Position numbers and translations under genes: made by a program. From Bacteroidaceae bacterium (lineage in GTDB: Bacteria; Bacteroidota; Bacteroidia; Bacteroidales; Bacteroidaceae), in the NCBI GenBank assembly GCA_017619585.1, contig JAFZSA010000006.1, forward strand, positions 43,658 through 107,657: 64,000 nt of DNA, read 5' to 3'. Shown here one piece after another: positions 36,364-44,756 of the stretch. The notes under the pieces were generated by a model. That model worked only from the letters and a program-made list of their open reading frames with translations. It was not told the DNA's origin and did no database searches. Each line of letters starts with the position of its first letter. Positions within the stretch are counted from its first letter, which is position 1.

Positions 36364-37872
36364 TTAGCATAAAATGCCGTATTTGCCTATGAAGAACAAC
36401 AGGACGTAGCCTGTGGCCAAACCAATGATACCCATGATGATACCTACGCGCATCATCTGCTTCTGGTCTATAAGACCAGTAGCGTGAGCCAATGCGTTGG
36501 GAGGTGTTGATATAGGCAGAACCATTGCCAATGATGAGCTGAGGGCTACACCTATCAGCAGTGTGCTTACGCCTCCGTAAGGCTCAAGCGTTGCAGCAGT
36601 TGACACACCTGCCAAAGCCAGGATGGGGAAGAGCAGGTTGGCTGTTGCTGTGTGGCTGATGAAGTTAGCCATAGCATAGCACAGCAGGCCGCTTCCTAAG
36701 ATCATCAGCAGGGGAGACCATGAACCGAAAGGTATGGTTGAGATCAGATGCTCTGCCAGGTGTGAATCCTGAAGAGCCAGTCCCAGTGCAAAACCACCGG
36801 CTACCATCCATAGTACAGACCAGTTGATTTCCTCCAGGTCTCTGCGGGTGATAATACCACAGGTACAGAAGACACCTACGGGTAGCATGGCTACAACGTT
36901 AGAGTTGATGCCGGTCTTCTTGTCGAACATCCACAGCAGAACGGTGATGGCGAAGGTGATGTACACTACCACAGAGCGCCAGTCGTTCTTTGTCTCTCCC
37001 TCTATATTCAGTTCAATCTTCTTCTGTGTGAAGGGGAACATGGTCTTTAGAATAAACCATGCAATGAACAGTAAGATAATAACATAAGGGCACATTACCT
37101 TCATCCACTCTCCGAAGCCTACCTGAATGTTCAGACCGTTGGGGTCACCCAGATAAGAGAGTGCTATGGAGTTGGGAGGTGTACCTATGGGAGTGCCTAT
37201 TCCGCCTATGTTTGCTCCGATGGGGATTGCCAGTGCCAGGCCTATCTTGCCTTTTCCGTTGGCAGGCAGAGACTTTAGTACGGGAGTCAGGAAGGTAAGC
37301 ATCATAGCAGCTGTGGCTGTGTTACTCAGGAACATAGAGAACAGACCTGTTACCAGAAGGAATCCCAGCAATACATTCTCTGATTTTGTGCCGAAGGGCT
37401 TCAGCAGCACCTTGGCCAGTTTGACGTCCAGTCCGCTTTTTGTTGCTGCAATGGCTAGGATGAATCCTCCGATGAACAGCATGATGATGGGGTTGGCAAA
37501 GCATGCCATGATAGCTTTGTGTGAGATGACGGTGCCCAGTTCTTCTACAGGCTTGTCTATCAACAGGCATAGTGCGCTGTCAGAGCAGGTGAAGAGCAGA
37601 ATGACTACGATGGCTACAGAGGTTGTCCAGGAGGGAATAGCTTCTGTAATCCACATCATGGTGGCAAAGCAGAAAAGGGCAATTACACGCTGCTCGATAA
37701 TTGTCAGTCCCTCAATGCCGAAGGCTTCTGTAGGGAGTGCCCATATAACAATTCCGATGATGACTGCAAGGAGCAGTTTGGCAGCTTTGCAGATGAGGCA
37801 ATCGTTTCGCAATTCTTTCTTTCGGCGATGATAAGCCTCAACCAGGTTATTACCAGTAAAGATTTTAAACAT
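36364..37872 (-). CDS. DASS/SLC13-family anion (dicarboxylate) symporter
   Basis: A 502-residue polytopic inner-membrane protein of the divalent anion:sodium symporter family, whose members move succinate, fumarate, malate, citrate or sulfate. The two family signatures are present: SNTATAAMMLTFLTPVL and SHTATANLLFPILA (the paired S-N/H-T motifs of the two inverted repeats), together with GTPIGTPPNSIAL and ISTPPNALAHATG. About 11-12 hydrophobic helices are visible. No Shine-Dalgarno is seen. A cobalamin riboswitch lies about 170 nt upstream on the same strand with no other gene between, so expression is probably repressed by B12. Direction of transport and substrate are not certain. Confidence 0.92.
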   Translation of the reverse strand: MFKIFTGNNLVEAYHRRKKELRNDCLICKAAKLLLAVIIGIVIWALPTEAFGIEGLTIIEQRVIALFCFATMMWITEAIPSWTTSVAIVVILLFTCSDSALCLLIDKPVEELGTVISHKAIMACFANPIIMLFIGGFILAIAATKSGLDVKLAKVLLKPFGTKSENVLLGFLLVTGLFSMFLSNTATAAMMLTFLTPVLKSLPANGKGKIGLALAIPIGANIGGIGTPIGTPPNSIALSYLGDPNGLNIQVGFGEWMKVMCPYVIILLFIAWFILKTMFPFTQKKIELNIEGETKNDWRSVVVYITFAITVLLWMFDKKTGINSNVVAMLPVGVFCTCGIITRRDLEEINWSVLWMVAGGFALGLALQDSHLAEHLISTIPFGSWSPLLMILGSGLLCYAMANFISHTATANLLFPILALAGVSTAATLEPYGGVSTLLIGVALSSSLAMVLPISTPPNALAHATGLIDQKQMMRVGIIMGIIGLATGYVLLFFIGKYGILC

Positions 37873-38048
37873 ATATGTTAATTTTTAATACATAATTATA
37901 CACTACACTGAATCTACACTCACTCATGATGTCTCACGGAGGTTAGTTCAGGTGTGTTCTGTGACCGTTGTAGGTTCGCATCCCATGTTAGGGCTGAGTT
38001 AGATTAGCGCAGTGCCCGTAAACCCGCAGGCAGGCGTTTTTCTTGCAA

Positions 38049-38264
38049 GAGGCAGGTCTTCTGACTTTATCCTTATGGCGGTGCTGTCTTCCCAGAGTTT
38101 TCTTGATGTTTCAACCTTGCACCCTGTCAGGGTTTCTGGTTGGCTCCAGTGACACTGTTGACCGTTTTTTCAGAAAGGACTTACAGCATCGGGTAATGTC
38201 GCAGAATTTCACTGCGTTCCCGTCTTAGCTCCTTGTTTCTTGTGATTTAAGGCATAGGAGAACC
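38049..38264 (-). ncRNA. Cobalamin (B12) riboswitch
   Basis: The minus strand shows the conserved elements in the right order: GGTTCTCC at the 5' end; GGGAACGCAGTGAAATTCTG then CGACATTACCCGATGCTGTA (core of the aptamer, matching GGGAA-x-GGTG-x-AA and CCCGC-x-ACTGTAA); GTGTCACTGG (matching GCCACTG); CTGGGAAGAC (matching GGGAAGG); and AAAGTCAGAAGACCTGCC, the B12 box (consensus AGCCAGGAGACCTGCC). It binds adenosyl- or related cobalamins in the family and usually shuts off expression. The next gene on this strand is the DASS transporter. Confidence 0.92.
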
Positions 38265-38275
38265 AATTGCGGGTG

Positions 38276-38283
38276 CAAAATTA
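38276..38283 (-). promoter_or_regulatory. -7 box driving the riboswitch transcript
   Basis: TAATTTTG on the minus strand lies just upstream of the aptamer; the -33 element is not clear. Confidence 0.5.
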
Positions 38284-38336
38284 CAAAAAATTGTGAACAT
38301 AGAAGAATTAAGAGTGAATTATTTGCTACCAGTGTC

Positions 38337-38367
38337 AAAAAAAGAGACCCAACAGATTTTGAGTCCC
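38337..38367 (-). terminator. Terminator of the GxGYxYP gene
   Basis: Minus-strand stem GGGACTC / GGGTCTC (two G-U pairs) with a 10-nt loop, followed by seven T residues. Confidence 0.7.
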
Positions 38368-38404
38368 TTTATTTGCAGCTTTTAGTTTAGTGTTTGAGGA
38401 TTAT

Positions 38405-40669
38405 TTAGTGGGCTCCATAGATCTCTATGTCGCCTATGCGTACAAAGCCGTCGTTACCGCCGTTGGTGACGTTTACTCGTAAATAACGTGCATCAACTGG
38501 CGTGATTTTTATGTCGTTTACGGGTTCTGTGTTAGCCACATGTGTTCCTACCGTTGTCCATGTTTCGCCGTCCAGGCTTGTCTCCACGGTGTAGTTTCGT
38601 GTATTCAGCTCTGCATCCAGGCCGCCTGCTTCTGCATGTCGTACCACGTAACGGCTAATCTTGAAGGTCTCCTTGAAGTCCATCTGTATCCATGCAGTAT
38701 CAGTGGCTGTTTGTGATACCCACATATAGCCATCCGATGGCGTTCCGTTGGCAGCATACTTTGCGTATGTCTTGGTAGGAGAGCATGTAATCTCCATATC
38801 CTGCAGTATGGTGATGTTGAACGGCAGGTGTTTTGATTCGTTGTAGTAGCTGAACCAGTGGTCGGCACGTACGATATTGACATTGCCTGGAGAGAGTTCG
38901 TCCAGCCTGTCCTTCAGGGCTACAAGCTTGTCGGGACCTAGGTTCCATACATCAGCCTGTCCTGTTACGAACATGGGCGCAGCGCCTTTGAAGTTTTTGA
39001 TGTCACGGTTGAAGAAGTCAGTTATACCATCTATGTCTCCGCGATAGCAGGGGTACTGAGGTGCGATGGGCAGCCATCCGGACTGTACGGCGTAGGCCAG
39101 CCTGCCACTCTGCTTCTCATAGTCGTTGATGGTAAGTCCGTAGAGGTATGGGCAGTTGTCGGCAAAGGCTTTGCGTTGAGCCGGGCTGATATTGTCCCAA
39201 ATAGTGATGACTCGCAGCCCTGACTTCTCAATGTAACGTTGGGTTAGCTTGATGTAAGGCGTAAGTTTTGGACCTGAGTTTTGATAGTATGTGCCTTCGC
39301 CACCGCCTAACCCGTTGAATGGCATGGAATAGCCCATGCCGGAAGGTCCGCAGACAAAGCAGTCGTTGGTGGTTGCCTTACGGTAGTAGTAGTTCAGCAT
39401 AGAGGGTGAGATATCTGCCAGGGCAGGGCTGATAGTCCAGTTCAGGGCAATCTTGCCTCTTCCGCTCTGCTCGAAGATTTTTGCCATGGCATGCTGACAG
39501 TACTGTATGTTGTCACCGTCGCTGATATAGACGGCAGCATAGACTTTGTTCTCCAGCTTGGGACGCTTAGGTACGGGAGATATCTTTACAGGCTTGTTGA
39601 CAGCCGTATAGACGGTTGTATTCTCGAAGAAGTCGCCTGGCACGCTTGATAGTCCGTATAGTGTTGCTTCTCCTACGCCTGAGCGTTCTTCGGGGTACCA
39701 TCCCATAATGAAGTCCCTGCCTGGTGTCATTCCCTTGAGGAACTTGTCAAGCACCGCCTTTTCCCCTGCATTTCTTGGGTCCAGCCATACGCAGGCTGAT
39801 CCGCAGGCAGCGCCGATGTCATGCACATAGGGGATGGCGGGACGCTCGCTGATGAGCAGACGATGGTTGCAGCGGCTCCAATAGTTGTTGTATAAGTAAT
39901 TGTAAATGGTCTGTGCTGTGTTCATTGTCAGTCCCGTCAGGTCTTCCATTACGGGGAAGTCCATGCCGTTAGCTACCAGCTTGTCCCTGACTTCGGCCGT
40001 TACGGGCAGCAGGCGGTCCAGTCCGGCTATAGTGACGGCCAGATTGGCGTAGTGGTTACTCAGTTCGTTGCTGTACAGCACCAGACCTTTGATTTCCTCT
40101 TTGAACAGTTTCACCAGCGTATAGGGCGTGGAGGTTGAGACGGCAGTGGTCTTGATGTTGTGTGCCGTGGGCCAAGTTGTTCGTGGTTCCTCGTTGTGGT
40201 TGTAGAGGAGGATGCGCGGACGGGTACGGTTTACAATACCCTGCAGTGTGCAGAACATCACGCGTTCCGCGTCGCTCAGACCGGCGCCACTCATATCCAA
40301 TGCTCTGAGTGTGGGGGCAGGTGCAAGGAAACAGGGCAGCAGCCTGTCTTCTGGCCAGCACAGCTCATCGGCTTCCAAAACATGGTAACCGGTACTGTTC
40401 AGATTGTATGTTGTGTCGGCAAATGTGATGTCTTCCACCTCTTCCATTTCCGTACGGAAGGCAGCACCGTTCACTAGTTTTGTAACCATTGTTGAGGGTT
40501 GTGCAGTCTGTCCGTCTTCGTTCAGGCCCAGAAAGCTTATTTGCTTCAGGTCAGCCACGCGTGTCTTGGTAACTGTCCCGTCCGTCTTCTGGACCTTCAT
40601 GACCATTTCCTGAGCAGAAATGGATAGGGTAGAAAGTAATAGGGTTGCTATGATAAGGTTTCTTTTCAT
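38405..40669 (-). CDS. GxGYxYP-family putative glycoside hydrolase with C-terminal F5/8C (discoidin) domain
   Basis: A 754-residue exported protein. The signal peptide ends ISISAQ and is followed by a short strand module (KTDGTVTKTRVADLKQISFL shortened: TRVADLKQISF) seen in Prevotella secreted proteins. The central region carries the GxGYxYP signature as GPSGMGYSMP around residues 441-450, with YISDGDNIQYCQH upstream; the C-terminal 140 residues look like an F5/8 type C carbohydrate-binding domain (SDGYMWVSQTATDTAWIQMDF, shortened: TAWIQMDFKETFKISRYVVR) ending RIGDIEIYGAH. The family is predicted to act on glycans; substrate unknown. It is a single-gene unit with its own terminator. Confidence 0.85.
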   Translation of the reverse strand: MKRNLIIATLLLSTLSISAQEMVMKVQKTDGTVTKTRVADLKQISFLGLNEDGQTAQPSTMVTKLVNGAAFRTEMEEVEDITFADTTYNLNSTGYHVLEADELCWPEDRLLPCFLAPAPTLRALDMSGAGLSDAERVMFCTLQGIVNRTRPRILLYNHNEEPRTTWPTAHNIKTTAVSTSTPYTLVKLFKEEIKGLVLYSNELSNHYANLAVTIAGLDRLLPVTAEVRDKLVANGMDFPVMEDLTGLTMNTAQTIYNYLYNNYWSRCNHRLLISERPAIPYVHDIGAACGSACVWLDPRNAGEKAVLDKFLKGMTPGRDFIMGWYPEERSGVGEATLYGLSSVPGDFFENTTVYTAVNKPVKISPVPKRPKLENKVYAAVYISDGDNIQYCQHAMAKIFEQSGRGKIALNWTISPALADISPSMLNYYYRKATTNDCFVCGPSGMGYSMPFNGLGGGEGTYYQNSGPKLTPYIKLTQRYIEKSGLRVITIWDNISPAQRKAFADNCPYLYGLTINDYEKQSGRLAYAVQSGWLPIAPQYPCYRGDIDGITDFFNRDIKNFKGAAPMFVTGQADVWNLGPDKLVALKDRLDELSPGNVNIVRADHWFSYYNESKHLPFNITILQDMEITCSPTKTYAKYAANGTPSDGYMWVSQTATDTAWIQMDFKETFKISRYVVRHAEAGGLDAELNTRNYTVETSLDGETWTTVGTHVANTEPVNDIKITPVDARYLRVNVTNGGNDGFVRIGDIEIYGAH

Positions 40670-40728
40670 TACGTTATATATGGTTAATTTTCTTTGTAAT
40701 AAGGTGTCGTTACATCTGAATGACGGGA

Positions 40729-40736
40729 CAAAGCTA
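40729..40736 (-). promoter_or_regulatory. Possible -7 box of the GxGYxYP gene
   Basis: TAGCTTTG on the minus strand about 60 nt upstream of the start; no good -33 element. Confidence 0.35.
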
Positions 40737-40787
40737 CAAATAAAATCTGATAATCAGCACCTTTTGACTGAAAAATTTCGTTTGTGG

Positions 40788-40819
40788 TTGAATTATTACA
40801 TCAAAAAGCCGTAACTTTG
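40788..40819 (+). promoter_or_regulatory. Promoter of the EamA transporter gene
   Basis: TTG at 40788-40790 and TAACTTTG at 40812-40819 are 21 bp apart; the ATG follows 14 nt after the -7 box, so the leader is very short. Confidence 0.7.
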
Positions 40820-40833
40820 CGCCCACATTTCTA

Positions 40834-41760
40834 ATGACAAATAACAGTATTTTTCAGCGCCCTGTTTGGGCTGCTCTCTTTGCTTTTACGGCTGCATTCC
40901 TGTGGGGATGGGCTTATCCGTTCATTAAGCTCGGATTTGCCGAGTTTCAGATTACCCCAGAGATGACGGGTAGTAAGATGCTCTTTGCCGGCATCCGTTT
41001 CTTCATCTCCGGACTCATCATCTTGTCCGTTGCCCGCCTCACTCATCGGTCATTCTGGCTTAAAGAATCAGTTAAAACAAAGGTTTTGCAGAGTAGCCTT
41101 TTCCTTTTGGTTTTCACGCTGTTGAACACAACGCTTCATTACGCCTGTTTTTATATCGGTCTGTCGCATAGTCAGGGCAGCAGAGCAGCCATCCTGAACT
41201 CATTGAGTGTCTTTGTCTTGGTGATTCTTGCCTGTCTTTTCTTTAAGTCCGACAGGCTTACCCTTCGCAAGCTTCTGGGCTGTAGCGTAGGTTTTGCGGG
41301 TATCCTGGCATTGAATATCGGGGGTGCAGAGAGCGGCTTCTTTACCTTGCTTGGCGATGGCATGATAATCCTCAATGCCCTATGCGGTGCCAGTGCAGGA
41401 CTCATGACTCGCGGTGTAGGTAAGCGTGTGGATGTGTTTGTGGGTACGGGCTACAGCCTTGGCATTGGAGGTGCCCTGTTGATTATACCGGGTCTGCTGA
41501 TGGGCGGCTCGCTACCTCACGTCACCGTCTTGGGACTCTTCTACCTGCTTATGCTTATAGGCATCTCCACCATAGGTTTCACGCTTTACAACAAACTGCT
41601 GACGTGTAACCCTGTTGGCAAGATAGCCATCTGGAACTCCCTGATACCCGTTGTAGGTGCCGTCACCTCATGCCTCTGCCTGCACGAACCCTTTGTATGG
41701 AACTATGTTGTTGCTGCCACGCTCACCACAGCGGGAATTTACACAATTCACAATTCATAA
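40834..41760 (+). CDS. EamA/DMT-family transporter
   Basis: A 308-residue inner-membrane protein of the drug/metabolite transporter superfamily, with about ten hydrophobic helices in two EamA repeats (first repeat starts AALFAFTAAFLWGWAYPFIK; the second around residue 165 with GDGMIILNALCGASAGLM). Members export amino acids, nucleosides or other small metabolites; the substrate is unknown here. The last five residues (TIHNS) are coded by the first units of an ACAATTCACAATTCATAA simple repeat that supplies the stop codon and continues into the intergenic gap. Confidence 0.86.
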   Translation: MTNNSIFQRPVWAALFAFTAAFLWGWAYPFIKLGFAEFQITPEMTGSKMLFAGIRFFISGLIILSVARLTHRSFWLKESVKTKVLQSSLFLLVFTLLNTTLHYACFYIGLSHSQGSRAAILNSLSVFVLVILACLFFKSDRLTLRKLLGCSVGFAGILALNIGGAESGFFTLLGDGMIILNALCGASAGLMTRGVGKRVDVFVGTGYSLGIGGALLIIPGLLMGGSLPHVTVLGLFYLLMLIGISTIGFTLYNKLLTCNPVGKIAIWNSLIPVVGAVTSCLCLHEPFVWNYVVAATLTTAGIYTIHNS

Positions 41761-41818
41761 TTCATAATTTATAATCGCAGCTTTCACAGTGCATAGTTCA
41801 TAGTGCATAGTTCATAAT
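41743..41818. repeat. TTCATAATTCATAG-type simple repeat array
   Basis: Successive ATTCAC/ATTCAT/GTTCAT hexa- to nonanucleotide units start inside the EamA coding end and run to about 41818, directly before the 42-nt unit at 41825. Confidence 0.75.
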
Positions 41819-41824
41819 AAAAAG

Positions 41825-41867
41825 TCGGAGTACTCTGATTATTCTGAATACTCCGATTACTCCGATT
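41825..41867. repeat. Dispersed 42-nt repeat, copy 1
   Basis: It starts TCGGAGTACTCTGATTATTC and matches the copy at 54302-54343 at 39 of 42 positions by eye. Internally it is built of ACTCTGATT/ACTCCGATT units. Confidence 0.85.
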
Positions 41868-41879
41868 GAATCCCTAATC

Positions 41880-41943
41880 CTTTTCTCATCTCCCTTTGGA
41901 GAGGGCTAGGGTGAGGCTTTTCCCCCTAAGGGGGGAAGGGGCT
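41880..41943. repeat. G/C-rich palindromic repeat-like sequence
   Basis: CTCCCTTTGGAGAGGGCTAG followed by a CCCCCTAAGGGGGG palindrome, ending at the stop of the GH109-like gene. It may act as a minus-strand 3' hairpin; similar blocks are common in Bacteroidales gaps. Confidence 0.55.
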
Positions 41944-43497
41944 TTATTTCCTCTTATCGTACTTCTCCCACAGCTTCTTCTTTGCTGTCATCTCCTTCTG
42001 ACGGGCGGTACTTTCGCGTGCAGCCTTTTCTGCTGCTGCCTCATCCTCGGGATTGGCGTAGGCATGGCGGTAACCCTGCTGTTGGTTCCATCCGCCACGG
42101 GTAAAGTCGGGGAATGCTACGGCAGCACAGCCGTTGTCCATACTCAGGGAACCCAGTTCAGATAGGGCACACCATTCAGCCAGGTCATAGACATCTATAT
42201 CCAAAGGCAGTCCGTTCTGCAGACAATAAACCAGACGTGCATCCATTGTGTAGTCCATACCTCCATGACCGAACTCACGGCCCAGCTCGCCGAACTTCTT
42301 CAGAATGGGGTGGTAGTACTGCTTCATCAAGGCATCATATTCATTCTTCGGCAGGAAATTGTGTCCTGATATCTTGCCTGCCATCTCAGCCAGTCCCATA
42401 TCGCTGGCCCCCTTCTTGCTGAGATAAATCTTAGGATCAGGGTATTTGGTGCAGTAGCCTTTCATACCCGTCAGCTTGTACATGCGGTCGTAGGGTTGGG
42501 GGCTCATAACGTTGTGCTGAATCTCTATAACCTTACCTTTTTCTGTACGCATGAGCGTGGTGGTGTGGTCGCCATTGCGGAAGTCGTCGCATTCCTTGCC
42601 CGTCACCTCCTTGTATCCTTCACGTCCGCAGAAACTCTCTGTGTCCATGGCAATGAGGGTCTTTATGCGGTCGCCGCGATGGATGTTCATAACCTGTGCA
42701 ACAGGGCCCAGTCCGTGAGTGGAATAGATATCGCCACGGTTTTCCTTGTTGTATTTCAGACGCCAATGGATGTTTTCAGGGTCTGAACCGTCAGGATTAT
42801 GCCAGTATCCCTTCCAAATTTTTGCCTCGTTCAATGTATGGATGTAGGCACCCTCGGCTCTGATAATCTCGCCAAAGAGGCCATGCTGTGCCATGTTCAG
42901 GGCACACATCTCGTAATAGTCGTAGCAGCAGTTTTCCAGCATCATACAATGCAGACGGTTCTTCTCGCTTAGGTCAATGAGCTGCCAGCACTGTTCCAGG
43001 TTCATAGCACTCGGTACTTCTATGGCTGTATGCTTGCCGTTCTCCAGTGCACACTTGGCTACGGGGAAGTGATGGTCCCAATCCGTAGCCACGTAAATCA
43101 GGTCAATATCATTACGCTTGCACATCTCAACGTACCCTGTACTTCCGCTGTATATCTCAGCAGGGGGCAGACCTGCTTCCCTCAGATATTTTTGGGCATC
43201 CCTGGCACGTGTCTCTTCATAGTCGCAGAGCACTACAATCTGCACGCCTGGTATGTGGCAGTACCTTTTCACTGCCCAAGGGCCACGGCTGCCCAGACCG
43301 GCAAATCCCACTCTTACGGTCTCCAGCTTGGGAGCTGTCAGTCCTAGAGCCGACTGTTGCCCGGCTGGACGGGTAGGGGTGTCAATTACGATGGTTCCTT
43401 TCTCCCAATGCCATTTAGTATTGGGGCTTAAACTCTGAGCATAGATAAATGTGCTTACTGCAAGCAGTGCAATGCTTAAAATGTATCTTGTTTTCAT
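41944..43497 (-). CDS. Gfo/Idh/MocA-family oxidoreductase, GH109-like
   Basis: A 517-residue exported protein: signal peptide (ending STFIYAQ), then an NAD-binding Rossmann fold with GFAGLGSRG at residues 64-72 and a C-terminal alpha/beta domain. Motifs such as ATDWDHHFPVA, IEVPSAM, ENCCYDYYEM and YSTHGLGPVAQV match the GH109 group, in which NAD-dependent enzymes release alpha-N-acetylgalactosamine by an oxidation-elimination mechanism. The C-terminus is charged (KKKLWEKYDKRK). Activity on GalNAc is inferred from the family; other Gfo/Idh/MocA activities remain possible. Confidence 0.86.
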   Translation of the reverse strand: MKTRYILSIALLAVSTFIYAQSLSPNTKWHWEKGTIVIDTPTRPAGQQSALGLTAPKLETVRVGFAGLGSRGPWAVKRYCHIPGVQIVVLCDYEETRARDAQKYLREAGLPPAEIYSGSTGYVEMCKRNDIDLIYVATDWDHHFPVAKCALENGKHTAIEVPSAMNLEQCWQLIDLSEKNRLHCMMLENCCYDYYEMCALNMAQHGLFGEIIRAEGAYIHTLNEAKIWKGYWHNPDGSDPENIHWRLKYNKENRGDIYSTHGLGPVAQVMNIHRGDRIKTLIAMDTESFCGREGYKEVTGKECDDFRNGDHTTTLMRTEKGKVIEIQHNVMSPQPYDRMYKLTGMKGYCTKYPDPKIYLSKKGASDMGLAEMAGKISGHNFLPKNEYDALMKQYYHPILKKFGELGREFGHGGMDYTMDARLVYCLQNGLPLDIDVYDLAEWCALSELGSLSMDNGCAAVAFPDFTRGGWNQQQGYRHAYANPEDEAAAEKAARESTARQKEMTAKKKLWEKYDKRK

Positions 43498-43520
43498 ATC
43501 TTTTTGGTTATTTGGGTCTG

Positions 43521-43528
43521 CAAATATA
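43521..43528 (-). promoter_or_regulatory. -7 box of the GH109-like gene
   Basis: TATATTTG on the minus strand, about 25 nt upstream of the ATG; -33 not clear. Confidence 0.45.
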
Positions 43529-43698
43529 CGTTTTTTTATTTATTATGACTTAAATGAGCAGAAAAAATGGAAGGAATTTAACAAAATTGTGGCGGTCGAA
43601 TGATATGTCTTATATGACTATGGCTATTTTACATCACCGCATAATTGGCGTACCTATGCAGTGTCAATATATAATGGTTAATAATTACTCCCACACGA

Positions 43699-43757
43699 GG
43701 CTGCAAAAATTCCCACGTGCACTAACGAGTTTTTCCTAACGTGGCTGCAAAAATTCC
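43699..43757. repeat. Paired 15-nt direct repeats with inverted repeat between
   Basis: GGCTGCAAAAATTCC occurs at 43699-43713 and 43743-43757; CCACGT at 43713-43718 can pair with ACGTGG at 43739-43744. Confidence 0.7.
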
Positions 43758-43828
43758 GAATCAATGACAAATGGGAAATAATTGAAAACAGAAGGAAGAA
43801 GGAGATAGATGAAGAAAGAAAATTCTTG

Positions 43829-44038
43829 TTAACGGGAGTTCTTTCCCTTTGTAATCCACTTAGTCAAAATCCAGCAAATGCCGATTAATGACAGGAAGAG
43901 TAGCAGGAATATTAACCCCCAAATCAACAACAATGTAAAAGGAAAACAATCTCCTGTAGTGTCACCAGCAACATCCACCTGTGCAAACACGTAGGCAAAC
44001 ATCATAACACCTAATAGGGACAGAAGGATTCGCTTCAT
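43829..44038 (-). CDS. Small membrane protein, unknown function
   Basis: A 69-residue protein: an N-terminal signal-like helix (MKRILLSLLGVMMFAYVFA), a short polar loop (QVDVAGDTTGDCFPF), one strong transmembrane helix (TLLLIWGLIFLLLFLSLIGI) and a basic C-terminus. The frame extends to a start at 44071, but the ATG at 44038 begins the signal-like sequence and the promoter box overlaps the longer version. No family recognised. Confidence 0.65.
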   Translation of the reverse strand: MKRILLSLLGVMMFAYVFAQVDVAGDTTGDCFPFTLLLIWGLIFLLLFLSLIGICWILTKWITKGKNSR

Positions 44039-44068
44039 AACAATCCAATGTTGTGTATTATACAAAAG

Positions 44069-44076
44069 CAAAGATA
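44069..44076 (-). promoter_or_regulatory. -7 box of the small membrane protein gene
   Basis: TATCTTTG on the minus strand; a TTTG lies 24 bp upstream, longer than usual. Confidence 0.45.
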
Positions 44077-44147
44077 CGTTGTTCTTCCGTATATTAGTTA
44101 CAAACCACCAATTATTTAAAGATAATTAGCAAACGGGTCTGGAAATT

Positions 44148-44756
44148 CTAGCAGTTCTGGATTATCTCCACTGCCGATACATCCAGGCAGAGGTCTCCCA
44201 GTTCCATCATGGCGTTGATGAGACTGACCCTCTGGTAGTGGGGGATGTCGGTAGCAAGGATGTGACGTGGTTTGATGAGACCTTGGTCCAGCAGGTACTG
44301 GCGCATGGTGCCTGGCAGGAGAGGGGTATCTGGGGTGAACCACTCGTGGCCGTCGTAGAAGCAGAGGTTGGTATAGGAGGTGTCTGTGACGCATCCGTCC
44401 TTGATGATGATGACTTCGTCTGCATGAGGGGCTTTCTCGCGCTGACGGGTGAGAGGGGTGCGGTCGGTACTCTTCCAACGGTAATTGATTTCGTTATCCT
44501 CTACCAAGGCTATGCTCTGAATGGTGCGTAGGGCATAAGGGGCGAAGGTGCGTTCCGTAATGCCCTCTGCACTATATACCACGCGGGCTTTCTGCAGGCC
44601 TGACTCCTGGGGAATCTGGGGAAGCAGGTCGGCCTCGGTAACAGATGTCAGATGGGGGAAGAACTGGCGGATGGTACGGTTCATCCTATCTATATGGTAG
44701 CGGAGGTTGCGGGCTTTGCCGTCCTGGATGCAAATGGTCTCAACAAACTGGCACAT
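44148..44756 (-). CDS. pabC: Aminotransferase class IV, likely aminodeoxychorismate lyase
   Basis: A 202-residue fold-type IV PLP enzyme, shorter than typical PabC. The PLP lysine is probably in NYRWKSTDRTP, and EVIIIKDGCVTDTSYTNLCF is the class IV signature. It overlaps the PabB-like gene by 17 bp, so together they would convert chorismate to 4-aminobenzoate for folate. Assignment rests on this context; the fold alone also includes branched-chain and D-amino acid aminotransferases. Confidence 0.83.
   Translation of the reverse strand: MCQFVETICIQDGKARNLRYHIDRMNRTIRQFFPHLTSVTEADLLPQIPQESGLQKARVVYSAEGITERTFAPYALRTIQSIALVEDNEINYRWKSTDRTPLTRQREKAPHADEVIIIKDGCVTDTSYTNLCFYDGHEWFTPDTPLLPGTMRQYLLDQGLIKPRHILATDIPHYQRVSLINAMMELGDLCLDVSAVEIIQNC

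Larger units (their letters stand above)
37873..38404. other. Long intergenic region holding a riboswitch and a terminator
   Basis: From right to left it carries the terminator of the GxGYxYP gene (38337-38367), a minus-strand -7 box, the cobalamin riboswitch and about 175 nt of leader before the DASS start. The plus-strand frame at 38043-38228 is only the complement of the riboswitch. Confidence 0.8.
43498..43828. other. Intergenic region with direct repeats and a small hairpin
   Basis: No supported gene. It holds a minus-strand -7 box near the GH109 gene, and two 15-nt direct repeats with an inverted CCACGT/ACGTGG pair at 43699-43757. A 61-codon plus-strand frame at 43554 has no promoter and no recognisable sequence. 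Confidence 0.6.

Noticed and set aside
37166..37831. Plus-strand frame of 221 codons opposite the DASS gene
   Set aside because: Antisense shadow of a well-supported transporter; composition (Met/Pro/Ser-rich) is typical of complements of hydrophobic codons.
38043..38228. Plus-strand frame of 61 codons in the gap before the GxGYxYP gene
   Set aside because: It is the exact complement of the cobalamin riboswitch.
41743..41870. CRISPR array
   Set aside because: The repeats are simple and contiguous, without unique spacers of constant length, and no cas gene is present.
43554..43739. Plus-strand frame of 61 codons in the 43.5 kb gap
   Set aside because: No promoter, no ribosome site, no recognisable sequence, and it runs into the direct repeats.
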